Shown: positions 1 to 13,800 of the stretch, piece by piece
Numbering within the stretch: the stretch's first letter is position 1
Layout of the letters: the number at the start of each line of letters is the position of its first letter
Source: Paracentrotus lividus
Taxonomy: Eukaryota > Echinodermata > Echinoidea > Camarodonta > Echinidae
Reading direction: 5' to 3'
NCBI GenBank assembly: GCA_940671915.1
Contig: CALNVZ010000174.1
Location: forward strand, 78,227,861-78,291,860
DNA: 64,000 nucleotides
Notes under the pieces: generated by a model
Databases searched by the model: none
Told to the model about the DNA's origin: nothing
What the model saw: only the letters and a program-made list of their open reading frames with translations
Program-made: the position numbers and the translations under genes

Positions 1-232
1 AAATTCGCATACTTTGCACATTATGCAGAAACTAATGAAAATGTTGAGCGCAAATCGCGAGCCGAAAATTTTGACTTATAATTAAACATTCAGATCTCTA
101 GCATTGTATTTGACATACATTTTACCTCTTGATTAGCTTCACAAGCTAATCACTACATAAAGATATGTTAAGCTTTAAAAATCGAGCGGACATGTCCCCC
201 CCCCCCGCCCCCGGGATCGCCGCCAATGTATA

Positions 233-272
233 AATCAAATTCAAATTCAAATTCAAATTCAAATTCAAATTT
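233..272. repeat. (TTCAAA)n hexamer microsatellite, probable LINE 3' tail
   Basis: About six uninterrupted copies of the TTCAAA unit, followed by TTTATTGATAT. On the minus strand this reads ATAAATTTGAATTTGAA, the usual form of a LINE 3' terminal repeat, and it sits downstream of the LINE coding remnant on that strand. Confidence 0.85.
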
Positions 273-2085
273 ATTGATATAAAATCCACAACCTTGGATT
301 ATCATCACAGAGAAAACAAAAACAATGGATATCTTACAAAGTCATATTGAACATACAAAATCAAAATGAACATACAAGCATATTTACAAAAATCAATAAC
401 TGAGCTTAAATATTATAGTCATGTACACATACCTTCACAGACATACTGAAATATATAATAATGTTATATTTTAGATGTATGTATTTAACATACATAACAC
501 ATTCCAAACTACAGGGATCCAAAACAAAGCCCAAAGGACCGAGGTAGGGACCAATCGATCCCCGAATTCAGAGCAAATCCTAACGATTTAAATATAAGTC
601 TAAAAAAACTAAATTCAAATATTCAGGATTCAAATCTAAATACTGGCATCGACCGGTCCCCACCCACAATCCCCCGGGATCCACTTCAAATCCCTGCAAT
701 TTAGAGTGTATCTGTAAGCATACATATTATGCATATTACACATACGTAAAAATATATATTATCATGACTATTAATTACACTATTTTTGTTCCAACCTGCC
801 TAATCTTTCTATATACATATTACTAATGGAGGATACACTTATTTTGTTATATCATAATCGTTTGTTTTTAATAAATATAAGAATTCTCATGTGGGTTTTT
901 ATCTTTAAAGGTGGGCACTATATCGCTTATCTTTTTGAATAGGTTTTCTCTTTCTTGTTTAAGGTATGGACAGCATATAATAAATGGAACTCTGTTTCTA
1001 CATCTAATTGGCACATGGGACATAGGCGTTTATGTATTTCCAATTTTTTATGTCTTCCTGTTTCTATCATTAATTTACTGTTACTAATTCTTATTTTCAT
1101 AAAAATTTTAATGTGTGATTTATCGATGTCTAACAAAAGATATTTTTCAAGATGGTATGCATGTTTTAAGTCCTTATATGTTCTAAGTTTGCTACAAAAC
1201 ACCTCGCTGTTTTCGTCTAAAGTTCTCTTCCAATGTCTGATATATTGTTCTTGAAGTTTATTGCCAATAGATTTTGTAAGCTGTCGTTTTGAGAATGTAT
1301 TTTGATTATCCATACTGATGAAAACCGATATCTTTCAGAAATACTTCTAGCTGTTTGCAAAAACCATTTGTAATTAACATGTTGCCTTGTATGCAATCTT
1401 TATTAGGCTATTGGTTTTGAGTTCAGGATATGCAGCCAAAAGCCAATCATTAATTTTAAGCTGTGTATAATATAATGGGTATCGTCCTAGTTCCGATAGT
1501 ATAGCATTGTTAACTGCTCCTCTGTTTAGCTCGATCATGTTCTTTAAATACTTTATATGCATTTTCTCAGTGTGACAGAGTTGAATCTCTTTTCTATTCC
1601 CCCTTTTGAGGTCTTGATGGTGTCCATTATCCAAATTTCAGAGCAGTATAACGCAATTGGTTTGATGCAGCTGTCAAATAGCTTCAAGTTGGGTAGGATT
1701 AATAGACGATCGCTTGCTAACGTGCTTCTTAGTGAGAACATCGCTTTTTTGGCTTTGTTCGTCAAGTTATTTACCGCATGGAGAAGGTTCCCGAAGGTTT
1801 AAATAGAAGTCCTAAATATTATACTCTGGAGCTATCGTAACAAGGTTATTACCTATAAAGAACTTCTCCTTATGTATTAGTCTACCAGATTTATGAAAAT
1901 CATAACATTCGTTTCTTATATTTACTTGTAGATTCCAGTATTTACAATATTTATCAAGTTATTTAAGGAAGACTGAAGACCATCTGGTTTGATTCTGATA
2001 TCAGTACCAGGTCATCAGCGTATAGTAGACATGATATTTTCTTTTCCCCGAGCAATGCTGGTTTGCATTTATCTTCGAATTCATT
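233..2085 (-). mobile_element. 5'-truncated, frameshifted non-LTR retrotransposon (LINE, CR1/L2-like)
   Basis: Read on the minus strand, the reverse-transcriptase active-site motif YADDLVLIS is encoded at about 2022-1996. After one frameshift comes a thumb-like stretch. Then come broken segments at 1765-1553 (motif LFDSCIKPIALYCSEIW), 1634-1374 (motif ELGRYPLYY) and 1313-927 (motif RLCPMCQLDVETEFHLL). This order matches the C-terminal half of CR1/L2-type LINE ORF2 proteins. Coding frames are interrupted by frameshifts and stops, so it is dead. The endonuclease and N-terminal RT are missing, as expected of 5' truncation near 2085. The 3' end probably lies at the tandem TTTGAA hexamers (233-272), which match the short tandem repeats that end many such LINEs. 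The exact family is inferred. Confidence 0.8.
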
Positions 2086-2530
2086 TACCGATACGGGTGT
2101 GACTCGAGATCGAGAGTGCAATGGCAAATGTCAATAAAAAGTTTGGTGGCAAAGTTCGTTGAACTTCGAGCAAGTATAGTAAACAAAAGAGTCACGTGTG
2201 TGTCTGAGCAGATCACATGATTACACGGAAGTGTTCGTGCAGTTTGCGCAGCCCAGCAAGTCGTGACCATAGAGTTACTTTTTAACTCTGTGGTCGTGAC
2301 ACCGTACCAACTCGCAGAAAAAGCACTACTTCAATTCACCAACCCGGCCTACGTACACACCGCCCCGCAGCTCCGGCGCAGCTAGTGCTCAAGAAACGCC
2401 GTGAAGTAACCAACTTTCTCCAGAGATTGGCGACTGATTCCGAATATCGATTGAGTTCTGTACATGACGACTTATATCCAACTTTATCTAGATCTATGAC
2501 TATGTAGTTGTAGTCCTCAAGAATCAAACC
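2086..2530 (+). other. ACP7 upstream/5' flank
   Basis: About 440 bp between the truncated LINE and the ACP7 start codon. It must contain the promoter and 5' UTR, but I see no TATA box or other core element that I would call. No coding evidence. Confidence 0.4.
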
Positions 2531-5500
2531 ATGATGTTGGTGTTGATAATTGTCTCACAATTATTTAGTTTGGGTCTCGCTTTTCCAGCGTCATCGAATG
2601 AAGTCTGGAGAAATGAGCTGCCACAAGCTGGTGATCCTGTTGTTAAAACACAACCCGAGCAGATTCACATCTCTGCTTCAGGTAAGTAATTTCCAAGCTT
2701 CATTACTGCAAGGTACAGCTAAAGCCTAAATCAACAGTAGAGTTTATTTAACACTAAGAGAGAGAGAGACAGAGAGAGAAAGAGATGAGAGATGATCAAT
2801 AGGAAGAGAAAGTCAATAAACATTGACTGCACGATTTACAGACTGGTTATGCAATTTAACAATCTTTCTGTTGTACATGTTCTGTTTAGGTTCATAGACA
2901 AAAGAAACAATCATGACAATGCTTTAAATTGTAATTTCGACAAAACAACAATTATACTCTGCCTGTATAAAGAAAACCATACCTACTTTTGAGACGATTA
3001 TACAGTATATAAGAAAAAAAAAAACACTAACAGAGATGCCAAGTTCAGAGAGTGGCTGGGTATGAGATCTTCAGCATCGTCTTTGGGAGCAGTGCACACG
3101 CAGTGCGCTTTACCATATGTTCGCGCGCAGGAATGACTTGTACACAAAGGAGGCGCACGCTACACATGTAGCATTTAGTAAGCTATCTTGCATATAACGA
3201 TCGCCTGCATGAAAACATCGCACTCGCAGGGTTTGATGCGCGACAAAATTGCCGATTTTTAGGGCTTTGAGGCCCTAAAATGGTAAAAAATCTATAATAA
3301 TAATGCTACTTTTTTTCTCTTTTTTTTACATGAGAAAGTGGGTGTTCTGCATGAGATTGTGAGATGGACCCTAAATGCGTGAGACTTGGTAGCTCTGGTA
3401 GGATGGGGGTCAAGTGTCTGGACACCTGACAAAAATTAACACTTGTTTTTTTTTATGTCTTGGGATCAAGTAAAAAATGTGCATTGAATAATACTTTACA
3501 TCAATATTGTTGTAAACCATTTCAAGTGGCTGGATAAAAATCTTCTGTCTGGACACCCAACCCGTCCAGACTGTCAACTGGGTACACATATTTGTTTTTA
3601 CTTCAAAACCTCTAAATTTCTAATTAAAATAAAATGAGGAGAATTTTTTCTTGAAATTAAAAATTTGGATTTGTAATAATTCAATTTACGCAGGATATAC
3701 AGTGTGTAGATATATGGGTATGACCTAATTGGCCAGTATTTTATCCACCTAAATTTAGATAAATAACTGATAAAAATTAATGTCTTTGATATCAAAGCTG
3801 AAGTTATAAGCTATCCAAATTTTCTCTTTCATATTAAATGCCATATATGGCAATTGATTTGTTTTCTTGTAAAATGTATGGCCTGTATTCAGAAAGGTGT
3901 ACTATTAAAGTTAAGCCATAGCTCAAATCTATGGTTTAACTATGGGTAGCAAAATGTGACACAATCTCAAGACTCAAACAGGAGATTTTGGATTTATCAG
4001 AATATTTGGTACTGAAACTATTAAAAACTGCTTGTGAATGATACCTACGAAAGTTTTCCTATAAACCATTATAGCACAATTCCAGAATCTAGTAAATGTG
4101 TAAGGAACATATCAACATCTATGTAGACAGATTTGTCTCGTTTTGCCAACCATATTTAAACCACATATAAGCTTCATGACACCTTTGTAAATATAGGTCT
4201 ATGTCTTTTTTTTTTACCATACATGTAGGTGATGTCACTGAAATGATAGTAACATGGAGTACTTTCAATCAAACCAAAAAATCCTCAGTAGAGTATGGTC
4301 TATCATCAGGCAACTTGAGTTCTGTTGCCATGGGAACATCCACTAAGTTTGTTGATGGAGGTCCAAAGCGCCACACCCAGTATATTCACAGAGTCACATT
4401 AACAGGACTTAAACCTGGAGAACTATACAGTAAGTATTTAGATTTAGGCAAGTTTTGTCTATGTGGCTTAATTGTTAAACATTTTTATTAATCATGATTG
4501 GTATTCAATAACATGGTGAAGATGAGCTTGTTTTCATATAACATAATTTCCCATTTACCCCAGCCCAAGTATACTTGCGACTAGTCTTGAGCTGGTTAAA
4601 TCTGGGGTATACATGTAGTTTTGGTAAATCTATAGATAAAACTTTTCAAAGTTTGATTGAATTGTTAAAATAAATCCTTGAAAATGGGATATATGTGAGA
4701 TATGTAAATATTATTAAGATAAAATTTTCTTATATCAAAAGTCACAGAGTAAAACATTTAACCTTTTAATAAATACATGTAGCATGACTGATTATTGAAC
4801 AACTATTGAAAGTTCAAATACTTATTGTATCAATCTATTCACAAATATTATTGAGTTCTCAATAACAAATGATGCACTAAAGATTTAGTCAAATAGATTC
4901 TTAAAAGATATCCGGTTAATTGTTGTATGCCATTTTTGTAACCCCTCTTGCTTTGAAGCATACCGATGTGGCAGTGATGAAGGGTGGAGTATGTTATTCA
5001 CCTTCAAGACTTTCCAGGCTGGTGTCAAATGGAGTCCAAGGTTTGCCGTTTACGGGGATATGGGTAATGAGAACGCTCAGTCTTTGGCTAGACTTCAACT
5101 TGAAACGCAAGAGAGAATGTACGATGCCATCCTTCATGTTGGTGAGCATATCCTTTTTGGCATCGTAAAGATATTTCTAACTTAAGTTTTCATGAAAATC
5201 AAAATTTCAAAACATGTCACCGAGAACACCATTTCATCCATCCGTAACTTAATGGGATGGCATTTTGATTGCACTTTTGGTAAAAGTAAGCACAGGATGG
5301 TGCATCTGCTGATTGCATTTCATTTACAATAGGCGGTGCTGCACTAGCTCGAGCTATTTCAAATAGCGCTATTTTTGATCCGATAAGAGCAGATCCGACT
5401 TTGTGGTCAAATAGCACTAATTTGGAGGAAATCCAAACCCAAGTCATCTTAGGTTTTTTTTTTAAACTCGAGCTGGTTTGCGGTTTTGGCATGAAATAGC

Positions 5501-7816
5501 GTGCTATTTTGCACGGTGCTGCACTAGCTGGAGCTAAATTCAACATCATGCACCTGTGCGTGTATACGCTAGCGGTAGTTACCAGTTGCGCAACAAACAT
5601 CGGGCTTGTTTGTTCAAGGTCAAGTCAGGTCGTTAATGTGAAATTTTTAAATAGCTTGAGCTAGTGCAGGACCGTTTTTTTTTCTCCTTTTTTTTCCCCC
5701 GATCCACCAATTAGCGCGCTATTTTTTAGCTCGAGCTAGTGCAGCAGCGCCTAGTTAATCATTTTGCAGATTGGATAACATATCTCAAACTGGGATAACA
5801 AAAATATATGCCATGCCCTGCCAATGTAGTTTTTGTTCTCACACATAAATTACTTGTAAAATCATGATAACATATCTAAACCAAATAAAAACTGAAACAA
5901 CATAATTAAGGAAGACTCTCTTAATGTGGTATAAAAAGGACAAGGTACAAGTTGATTGCAATCTATTAATATCATTATAGTACCGTATTTGTTATTAGCT
6001 ATTTATCTATTTTGTTAGGATGAAAGGACAATGGGCTGTTTGCTTGAAACAAAATCACAATCACATATGTAAAATATTCTTTTTAGCTTGACTTTCTCAT
6101 ATCTCTACCCCTCCTTTAGTTTTTTGTTTTTTATCTTTCAAATCCTTTTCAACTATTCTCTCGCAGGGGACTTTGCTTATGACTTTTCTTTTAATAATGG
6201 AGAAGTGGGAGACGAGTTTATGCGTCAAATTGAATCAGTCGCTGGATATGTGCCTTATATGACATGCCCCGGTAATCATGAATTTCATTAGTAAGTATGG
6301 TATTTGTTAACACTACTGTAACATTAGTCAATTGCTCAGTTATGACCGACAACTTTGTCTTTTTGATTATTAAAAGAATTTATAATAAACATGTATAATC
6401 ATGAAATTAAATAAATTTCTTCCTAACATACATGTATTCTTCTAAGGTACACATAATTAAGTACATGTACACATATGCATGATTGCTCTGAACAGTTTCA
6501 TTACCCTAACTCTGTATTTAGAAATTGGATAATATACTATTTGCCTTTTTTCTGTGGTACTCCTAACCAAGGCTGGGGAAATTCTATTAATTAGTGCCCT
6601 TGGTAATGGTAGTGCAACTAGTCTAATGAAGATCCTAGCTGCAATATCAATTCAATCAATCAATATCATCTTAACCCATTGAGGACTGAACCCGAGTATA
6701 ATCGGGCTGAGGTCTATGGAAAATGTGTGTTATAGCCAAATCAGTTCGTCTCCAACAGGTGAAACACCATGCTAGTGCAATTGCATTTTTGTGGGAACCA
6801 TAGAGATGATTATTTTGATCCATGATCTATTCATCACCCCCCCCCCCCTCCAGGAGTAAAGGAAAGTGCATCCAGCTGTACACAAGTGCATGCAGTTAAA
6901 ACTGCAGCTTCACACATTGTAGATATGATCAGGTAACAACTTCTTTATTTATGTGATTTTTTTTCTTTTCTCTACAGTAATTTTTCCAACTACAAGAATC
7001 GTTTCACAATGCCTAAATATGAGGACACACAGAACCTCTGGTACAGGTAATGTATGGACATATTTTCATTATTCAAAGAATTCATCTGTAATTATCTTGA
7101 TTTGGAGATATGGGTTGGCCATGAATGTCATTAATAGAAAAAGATACAAACATGTATACGAAGGGGGTTTAAGGTCTAGATTGTTGAGCCAGAGAAATAT
7201 AGCAAAATGAAAGAGAGAGAGAGAGAGAGGTGGTGCTAATATTTGCTTTAATTGAATTTGACTTCAAAGGTTATATTCCACTTTGTCTTACGCCCTGGAT
7301 ATTGTGCCTGGTATTAGAGATCTGAAAAATAGTATACTGTGGAAAATTGTAATATTGTGAACTAGCTCATTCTAATGTGAATTTGTCTTTCCCTGTTTAT
7401 AAATGCACCAACCTCATTGACTGTTATTGTACTTCTATTATTAAAGGCAGTCAATATCATATATTTTATAGCTCTCATGCTTGGAAGGCAAAATATTGAA
7501 ATACAATGTAATGTATGTAAAAAGAAAAGAATATTCTGCAGGTGTTTCTGTGGAGAATGTACTAATAATATATCTATGATAGCATGTTTTTCCTAATATT
7601 AACTACTTTTATTATTAAATGAGAAGCAAAGTGCACAACTCCTGTAAACCCTTGCATATAATGCTTTTATTTTTCAAACAGCTGGAATGTAGGACCTGCA
7701 CACATCATATCTTTTTCAACTGAGGTTTACTTCTATGTTTACTACGGTCTACATCAACTTTTCAATCAGATGAATTGGCTCAAAGCAGATCTACTAGTAT
7801 GTTCTTGGTTAATTAA

Positions 7817-7864
<48 letters not shown>

Positions 7865-10800
7865 TATTTTTGTCTGGGATTTGTGATGCTAGTTTACTTC
7901 CACTTTCATGGTTTACTGTGATTGGTCCAATTATCTGATGGTCTAGTAACACATGGCCTAAACCTATTTGGTCTCCTAACAGTTTGGTGTTATTTCACCT
8001 TGATATACTTACGACCAGTGTTGTTAGACCAAATTGACATTGTAGATGAAATGGTAAATAGGCGAAGAGGCAATTAGACCAATCGGTAATATTAGACAAA
8101 CTGGTTGTTGACAATGTGGGAGGAGACCAAATAGAATTAGTCAAAGTGTGGTTAGATGAAGTGGAAATTTACATTCCTGATCTCCAGGTTAAGATTACTT
8201 TATTGCACTTTCATACTCACCAATAGTCATTTGTAAATATTTTTTCTTTTTATTTCAGAGCAAAAATTGAAAAGAGAGAATGAATTTTTTGAGGGGATTT
8301 TTATATTGACTGGTGCACATACAGACATAGAAATAATTTTAACAAGTATGGTACCTGTACCAAAAGAAATGTAAATAAATTATATCGCATAGGCTTAAGG
8401 CTCATTCTTAATTTATTCTTTTTTTTTTGGGGGGGGGGTGTTGTTACAATACGAAAATGAAATTAATGTCTTTTTGTGATCTTATATTATTTTAGTTATT
8501 TAGAAATGTTTGTATTTTTGTCAATGCCACACAATGTTTTAATTTACTTCAATTGTATTTTCCCCAAAAGGAAGCAAACAAACCAGAAAACAGGAGCCAG
8601 CGTCCCTGGATCATCACCATGGGTCATCGTCCTGCATACTGTACCAATGATGATTCTGATGACTGCACCAAGGGTGAAGGCATTGTAAGTCATACATCTA
8701 CCATGTTCCTTTTATTTTTTTGACCCAATGATGAACTTCATCGTCTTCCTGATCCTAACATATAACCCAATAGCAATCTTTACCCTATAATCTTTTTATG
8801 AAATAAAATCTGGAAAAATAAAGTGGAATCAACTGACATCCTACAACATATGTCTCAATTTACAGATGCAATGACCAAAATAAAATACATAGATAACATA
8901 AAAGCAAGTGGTCAATATAGAATGGTAATTTCACTAAGAGAAACCCGAAAGCAAGCTTGTAAAGCTGCATGTAGGCCCAAGATCAATGACAATGGCCATC
9001 TTAAACCTATGACAGGCCTTCAAGTGCTCCTACTTTTCCTACTTTTTCACTACTTTTTTGTCAACCTCCTACTTATCCTACCTTTTCTTTGAAATCTCCT
9101 ACTGTTCCTACTTTTTGACTACTTTTTTGAAAAGGTAAAAAAAAAAAAAAAAAATTGTAGACTTAGCCATAGGTTTGATGTGAGACCGAAAAATCCTGTC
9201 ACTTGTTTTATTATTAGAATTAATGTATTTGGGATATGTTTGGGTCTGCTCATTTAGAGACATGCATGTGACATGAAGCATCCCTATTCATAACCTATCC
9301 ACTGTGCACATTATGGCACCGCCAGTCACAGCATCATGACATGAGTATCTGCACGTATAAGCATTGTATGGGGGAAAGTGCATCAAATGAGTTATAGGTT
9401 ATTTTGTCTTTAGTCTGGAGAGATACATGTACATATAACTGTAGATCTACTCAAATAAAAGGCAAAAAACGAAACTAGAGACAGAATTTTCAGTCTAGTT
9501 TAATGCTTGTTTGGTGTATGAGTCTCTATAGGGTTTTTTAGGCACAGAGTACTGTAACTACCATTCGTCTATGAATGGAGTCACCTAATGTTGAAGCTGT
9601 TTCTGATGTTGGGATCTGAGCTCAGATTGTAGATTGAAAATTTTTCAATTATGACAACAAAGATAAATTTATATATCTTACATTGTTTAGAGTGCCAACT
9701 CAGCTTTGGCATTATATCCTTTGACTATGTTAACCGATGTGTTGGATCAGTGGATAGAGCGTCCGCCTCATAATCGGGAGGTCATGGGTTCGATCCCCGG
9801 CCGCGTCATACCAAAAGACGTTAAAAAATGGAAGTTGCTGCTTCCCTGTTTGGCGTTCAACAAAAGGAGGATAGAGCAACGTCCTTCTGGTGCTGCTCAG
9901 CAGCTGCCGGGCTCACAAGAAACGGGGCAAAACAAATATCCGGTCATCTTTGTTTCGGACAATAAAATTTTGAGCATTGGAGCATTTGGACGATAGTTCA
10001 TCTTTATTACAGATCCATACGCATGCAGTACAAATGTGGAGCATGATTATTTTCCTTTTTACTTTTCAAATTGCATAGGCCATACTACAGTTTGTCCAAC
10101 AGAAAATGCTAATGGCACTTGAAATGAATATGATTTGAAAATTACCAATTCATTGTATATGATTTTATAATCATAAACTAGCATTTGTTTGATAGAACTG
10201 GCTTTAATTTTATGCCATATGGTCCATTGAACACATTCATATATGAGCCTTCTTTCAGCACTAATCAGAAAACCTCTCAATCCAAGTTTTGTTATTACAT
10301 TGAATAAATTACGTAGTCCAATTACATCTTCATTCACTCAAGATTTTTTTTTTTTTTTTAGAATTTGGGCCCACAACTTGCGGGCACATCATTAATTTTT
10401 TTTTTTTTTTTTTTTTAAGATGAAGGTTTAAGAAAATTGGCATGATATCTTTAATCAAACGTAAAAATTATACAAAAAGTTGTTAGCTGAACCTGACTAC
10501 ACATACTTCTTAATACAAAGCTTGGATGGAGAGGTTTCCTGATGTGTCATGAACAAATGCTCGTATCTTTGTGATTATTGGACCATATTACATAAAATTG
10601 CATCCAATTAATATTTATATAATGTTGAAATTTTAGTATTATACACATCTTGAGTGCCATTCACATTTTTGTGGGACACGCTGTACTTACATGTATTGAT
10701 GGATTTCCAATGCAAAAAGCATAGTGATCCAGTGAATCAGGACTTGATCAATTGACGTTTCTCTTTTTTACACCATAAATAAACACGCAATGCCTCTTTC

Positions 10801-13800
10801 CAAAATCAATTTCCAAGAAAAAGATGTTAGGTTACAAGGTTGAACTCAGGTGGCAGAGCCTGCATACAATGCACACGGTATCCAGAGTTGATAATTCAGG
10901 TTTCTTCCAAGTCATAGGCATGCGAACTGAAAGAAGCATGGTGATTTTGCAAATGCAAGATTTATTGGAAATTAAAAAATAAACACTTTGTACTACCTAG
11001 TGAACAGAAAACATCCTCAGTCATGTACATTGTACATACATGTAATTATAGAACCTGTGGCTTGATGCCAAGCACCCCTGAGAAAATATCTAAACACAAA
11101 ATATTCTGTTCATTGAAGGTTTAATACACTAAGTGATCTCAGCTTTGCATTATGCAATGGCGCTCCAAAATATTTTATGCAATGTCTTTCTCAATGAATT
11201 AAACCATGGATTCTACGAGGTCCTATTATTATCCATGGTTAAAGAAAGGTACCATCTTTAGTTTCTGATGGCCTTAGTCCCAACTACTGGAAGCATATGA
11301 AATTGGGAATGCAAAGAACCAAAATCAGTGTGACATGTTTATCCAATAATGTTTACCAGAGATGATTCAAATATATGTAAAATACCTCAAAGCTTTGATG
11401 TTTGGGCATGCACAAGAACAGAAAGTTGAGACAGGCAATACCTGATGCATTGTAGAAGAAAGGTTACAAGTTACCACTAAAGCAGCTTGTCAATCTTGGC
11501 TCAGATGTAAACAAAACATTCTGAAATTATGTAAACTGAAATCTCACTGAAATGGAATTGACTGGCATGGTGCTATTCATCCTTTGTAATCTAAATGTGG
11601 CCTATAATGCCTTGCAAAAAAAACCTGCGTTAGCTTGGAGATAGTGATGAGCAGACTGTGGTTCTGGATCTCTTCTATAATATCTGAAGACATCCCCTTG
11701 CAGGAAGGAAGACTGCTGAAACCCAGTAGCATCTTGGTCTCCGTGAAATAAATTTCCTTCAACACATACAAAGTTGCTGGCTATGAAAAGAGTGAATAGC
11801 CTGCATTAAGCAGAAAATCAGTAATTTGTTCAAGATCTCTACATGGCTACTATGGAAAGCAGGAATGGCAAGTCTCATGAAAGAAATGTGAGATACAAAA
11901 AAATCACTAGGAAATTGAACAGTCCCCTGATGAAAGTGCAGCTCTGGTTTTAGCATTAACAATGTATTCAATGTCTTCTTGATAAATTAAACAGTTTTGG
12001 ATAGAAGCAAGTCCTGTCTGTTTTTGCTGTAAAAAAAGAGAAATGTATAGAGTCATACATTGGATCACTGTTTGTTAACAGCATCAGTTTGATATCATTT
12101 TAGGCATTGGATATCCCTCGAGCTTATAATCTCAGATTCAAACTGAAATAAAAGATAGGGACTTTCATCCAAAACATTTATCTAGTATGTATTCCATCAT
12201 TTGGGGTAGGGGGCGGGTATAGATGTACTGCCTTGACTTTGAGTATAATGCATCTGGATCTATTAAAAAAGGATACAGTGCCAAACATGTATACTCTACG
12301 CAATGTACATATATACATGTAGGGTTTATTCATTTCCCTCAGGTGTTATCATTGAGAATGGAATTTAGTGAGAATGTTTTAATCTACATGTACTTGTACC
12401 TTATTGAACTTATCCTGCCATCAGAAACAGCTGCAATATGATCCCAGGAATATTATTAGGACATATTAGGGGATTTCCATTCATAAACAGGTGATGATCA
12501 TAATAATGGTAACACGTACATGTAGTTCTAATACTCTTAGCAGCAACCTTTAGAGACTGCCGGCACTCTAACTTTCCAAACAAATATTATACTTGACTGA
12601 AAATTCTGTCACAAGTTTGTTTTTCGCGTCTTATTTATGTACATTCGGCCCTTTTCATACAGATGAAATCCTACTTTTCTTCTTCTTTTTAAGATTAAAT
12701 CCTACTTTTATCTTACTTTTTTAAAGTTTAAATCCTACTTTTATCCTACTTTTTGGAGAATTTTGCTCCTACTTTTCTCCTACTTTTTCATTCAAGCTGA
12801 CTTGAAGGCCTGCTATGAGTTTGTTTGTTGTTGTTTTTTAATAAGAATAGGGAGCTTTCGCAAATCAATCAGGGACTCACTCAAAGACGAAGAATGGTCA
12901 AGATTGTTAAACTCATCCGCAGTCCTCCTAATCTTCTGTTTCGCACATTCAAGAATGAACGGTTTGCGTGACGTAACAAAGGCTAATACTGATAACATTA
13001 CCCACAATTGCATAATTTCAAATGGAAATAAAGAAATCCTATCTTAACTGATATGACGTAACAATAAAGGGGGCGCAGGTCTTAAGCTTATCGCGTAACT
13101 TATGCACTAGAGCGTCACAGACAAAAAACACTGATTGGCTGATCTACTTCTTACCGTTGCTAAAATCAAGAATGTGGCCAAAAACCGTTTTTGAATTTGA
13201 AGCACAGATGAGCAATTACAAAATAAGCATGTGCATACTCAATATTCATCGTCCTTCGTCTTCGAGTACGTCTGCAATTGCTTTGCGAAAGCTCACTAAT
13301 ATTGGCTACTCAAGGCACATCCTCTTCCAATAATCAAAATCAGCATATTAATGAAATTTATACAATATGATGATGTAAAATGATATTGTAGCCTAATGGG
13401 GTTGCATTGTTTATATGCTTTATAATGCAATTACTTTAATTTTTTTATACAACCAGGAAATGATTTTTGTTTTGTTCATTGTATTCTGAGTGAAAGCCAC
13501 CCTGTAATACTGGTAATTATAAATCTACAGAATAGCACACATATGAAAGAATGGTATTTAAATTTTGTGCAACATATTGACGTACATAAAATTTGTTTAA
13601 AAGCATGTATTCCTACCTCCACAATAACAATCCAATTTAGATTATACTTTGGTTATATTATTTTGATCATTGACATTGGTTCCATCATTAGATACTCATG
13701 GTTAATGATCTACCTTTCATGAATTTTCCCATTCTGAATTACAGATTCGGAGTGCCATGGAGAAATTGTTTTATGATAATGGTAAGTCCCCCCATCAGAA

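Noticed and set aside
5217..5600. 127-codon minus-strand frame
   Set aside because: Covers part of the CACTAGCTCGAGCTA MITE. No coding similarity.
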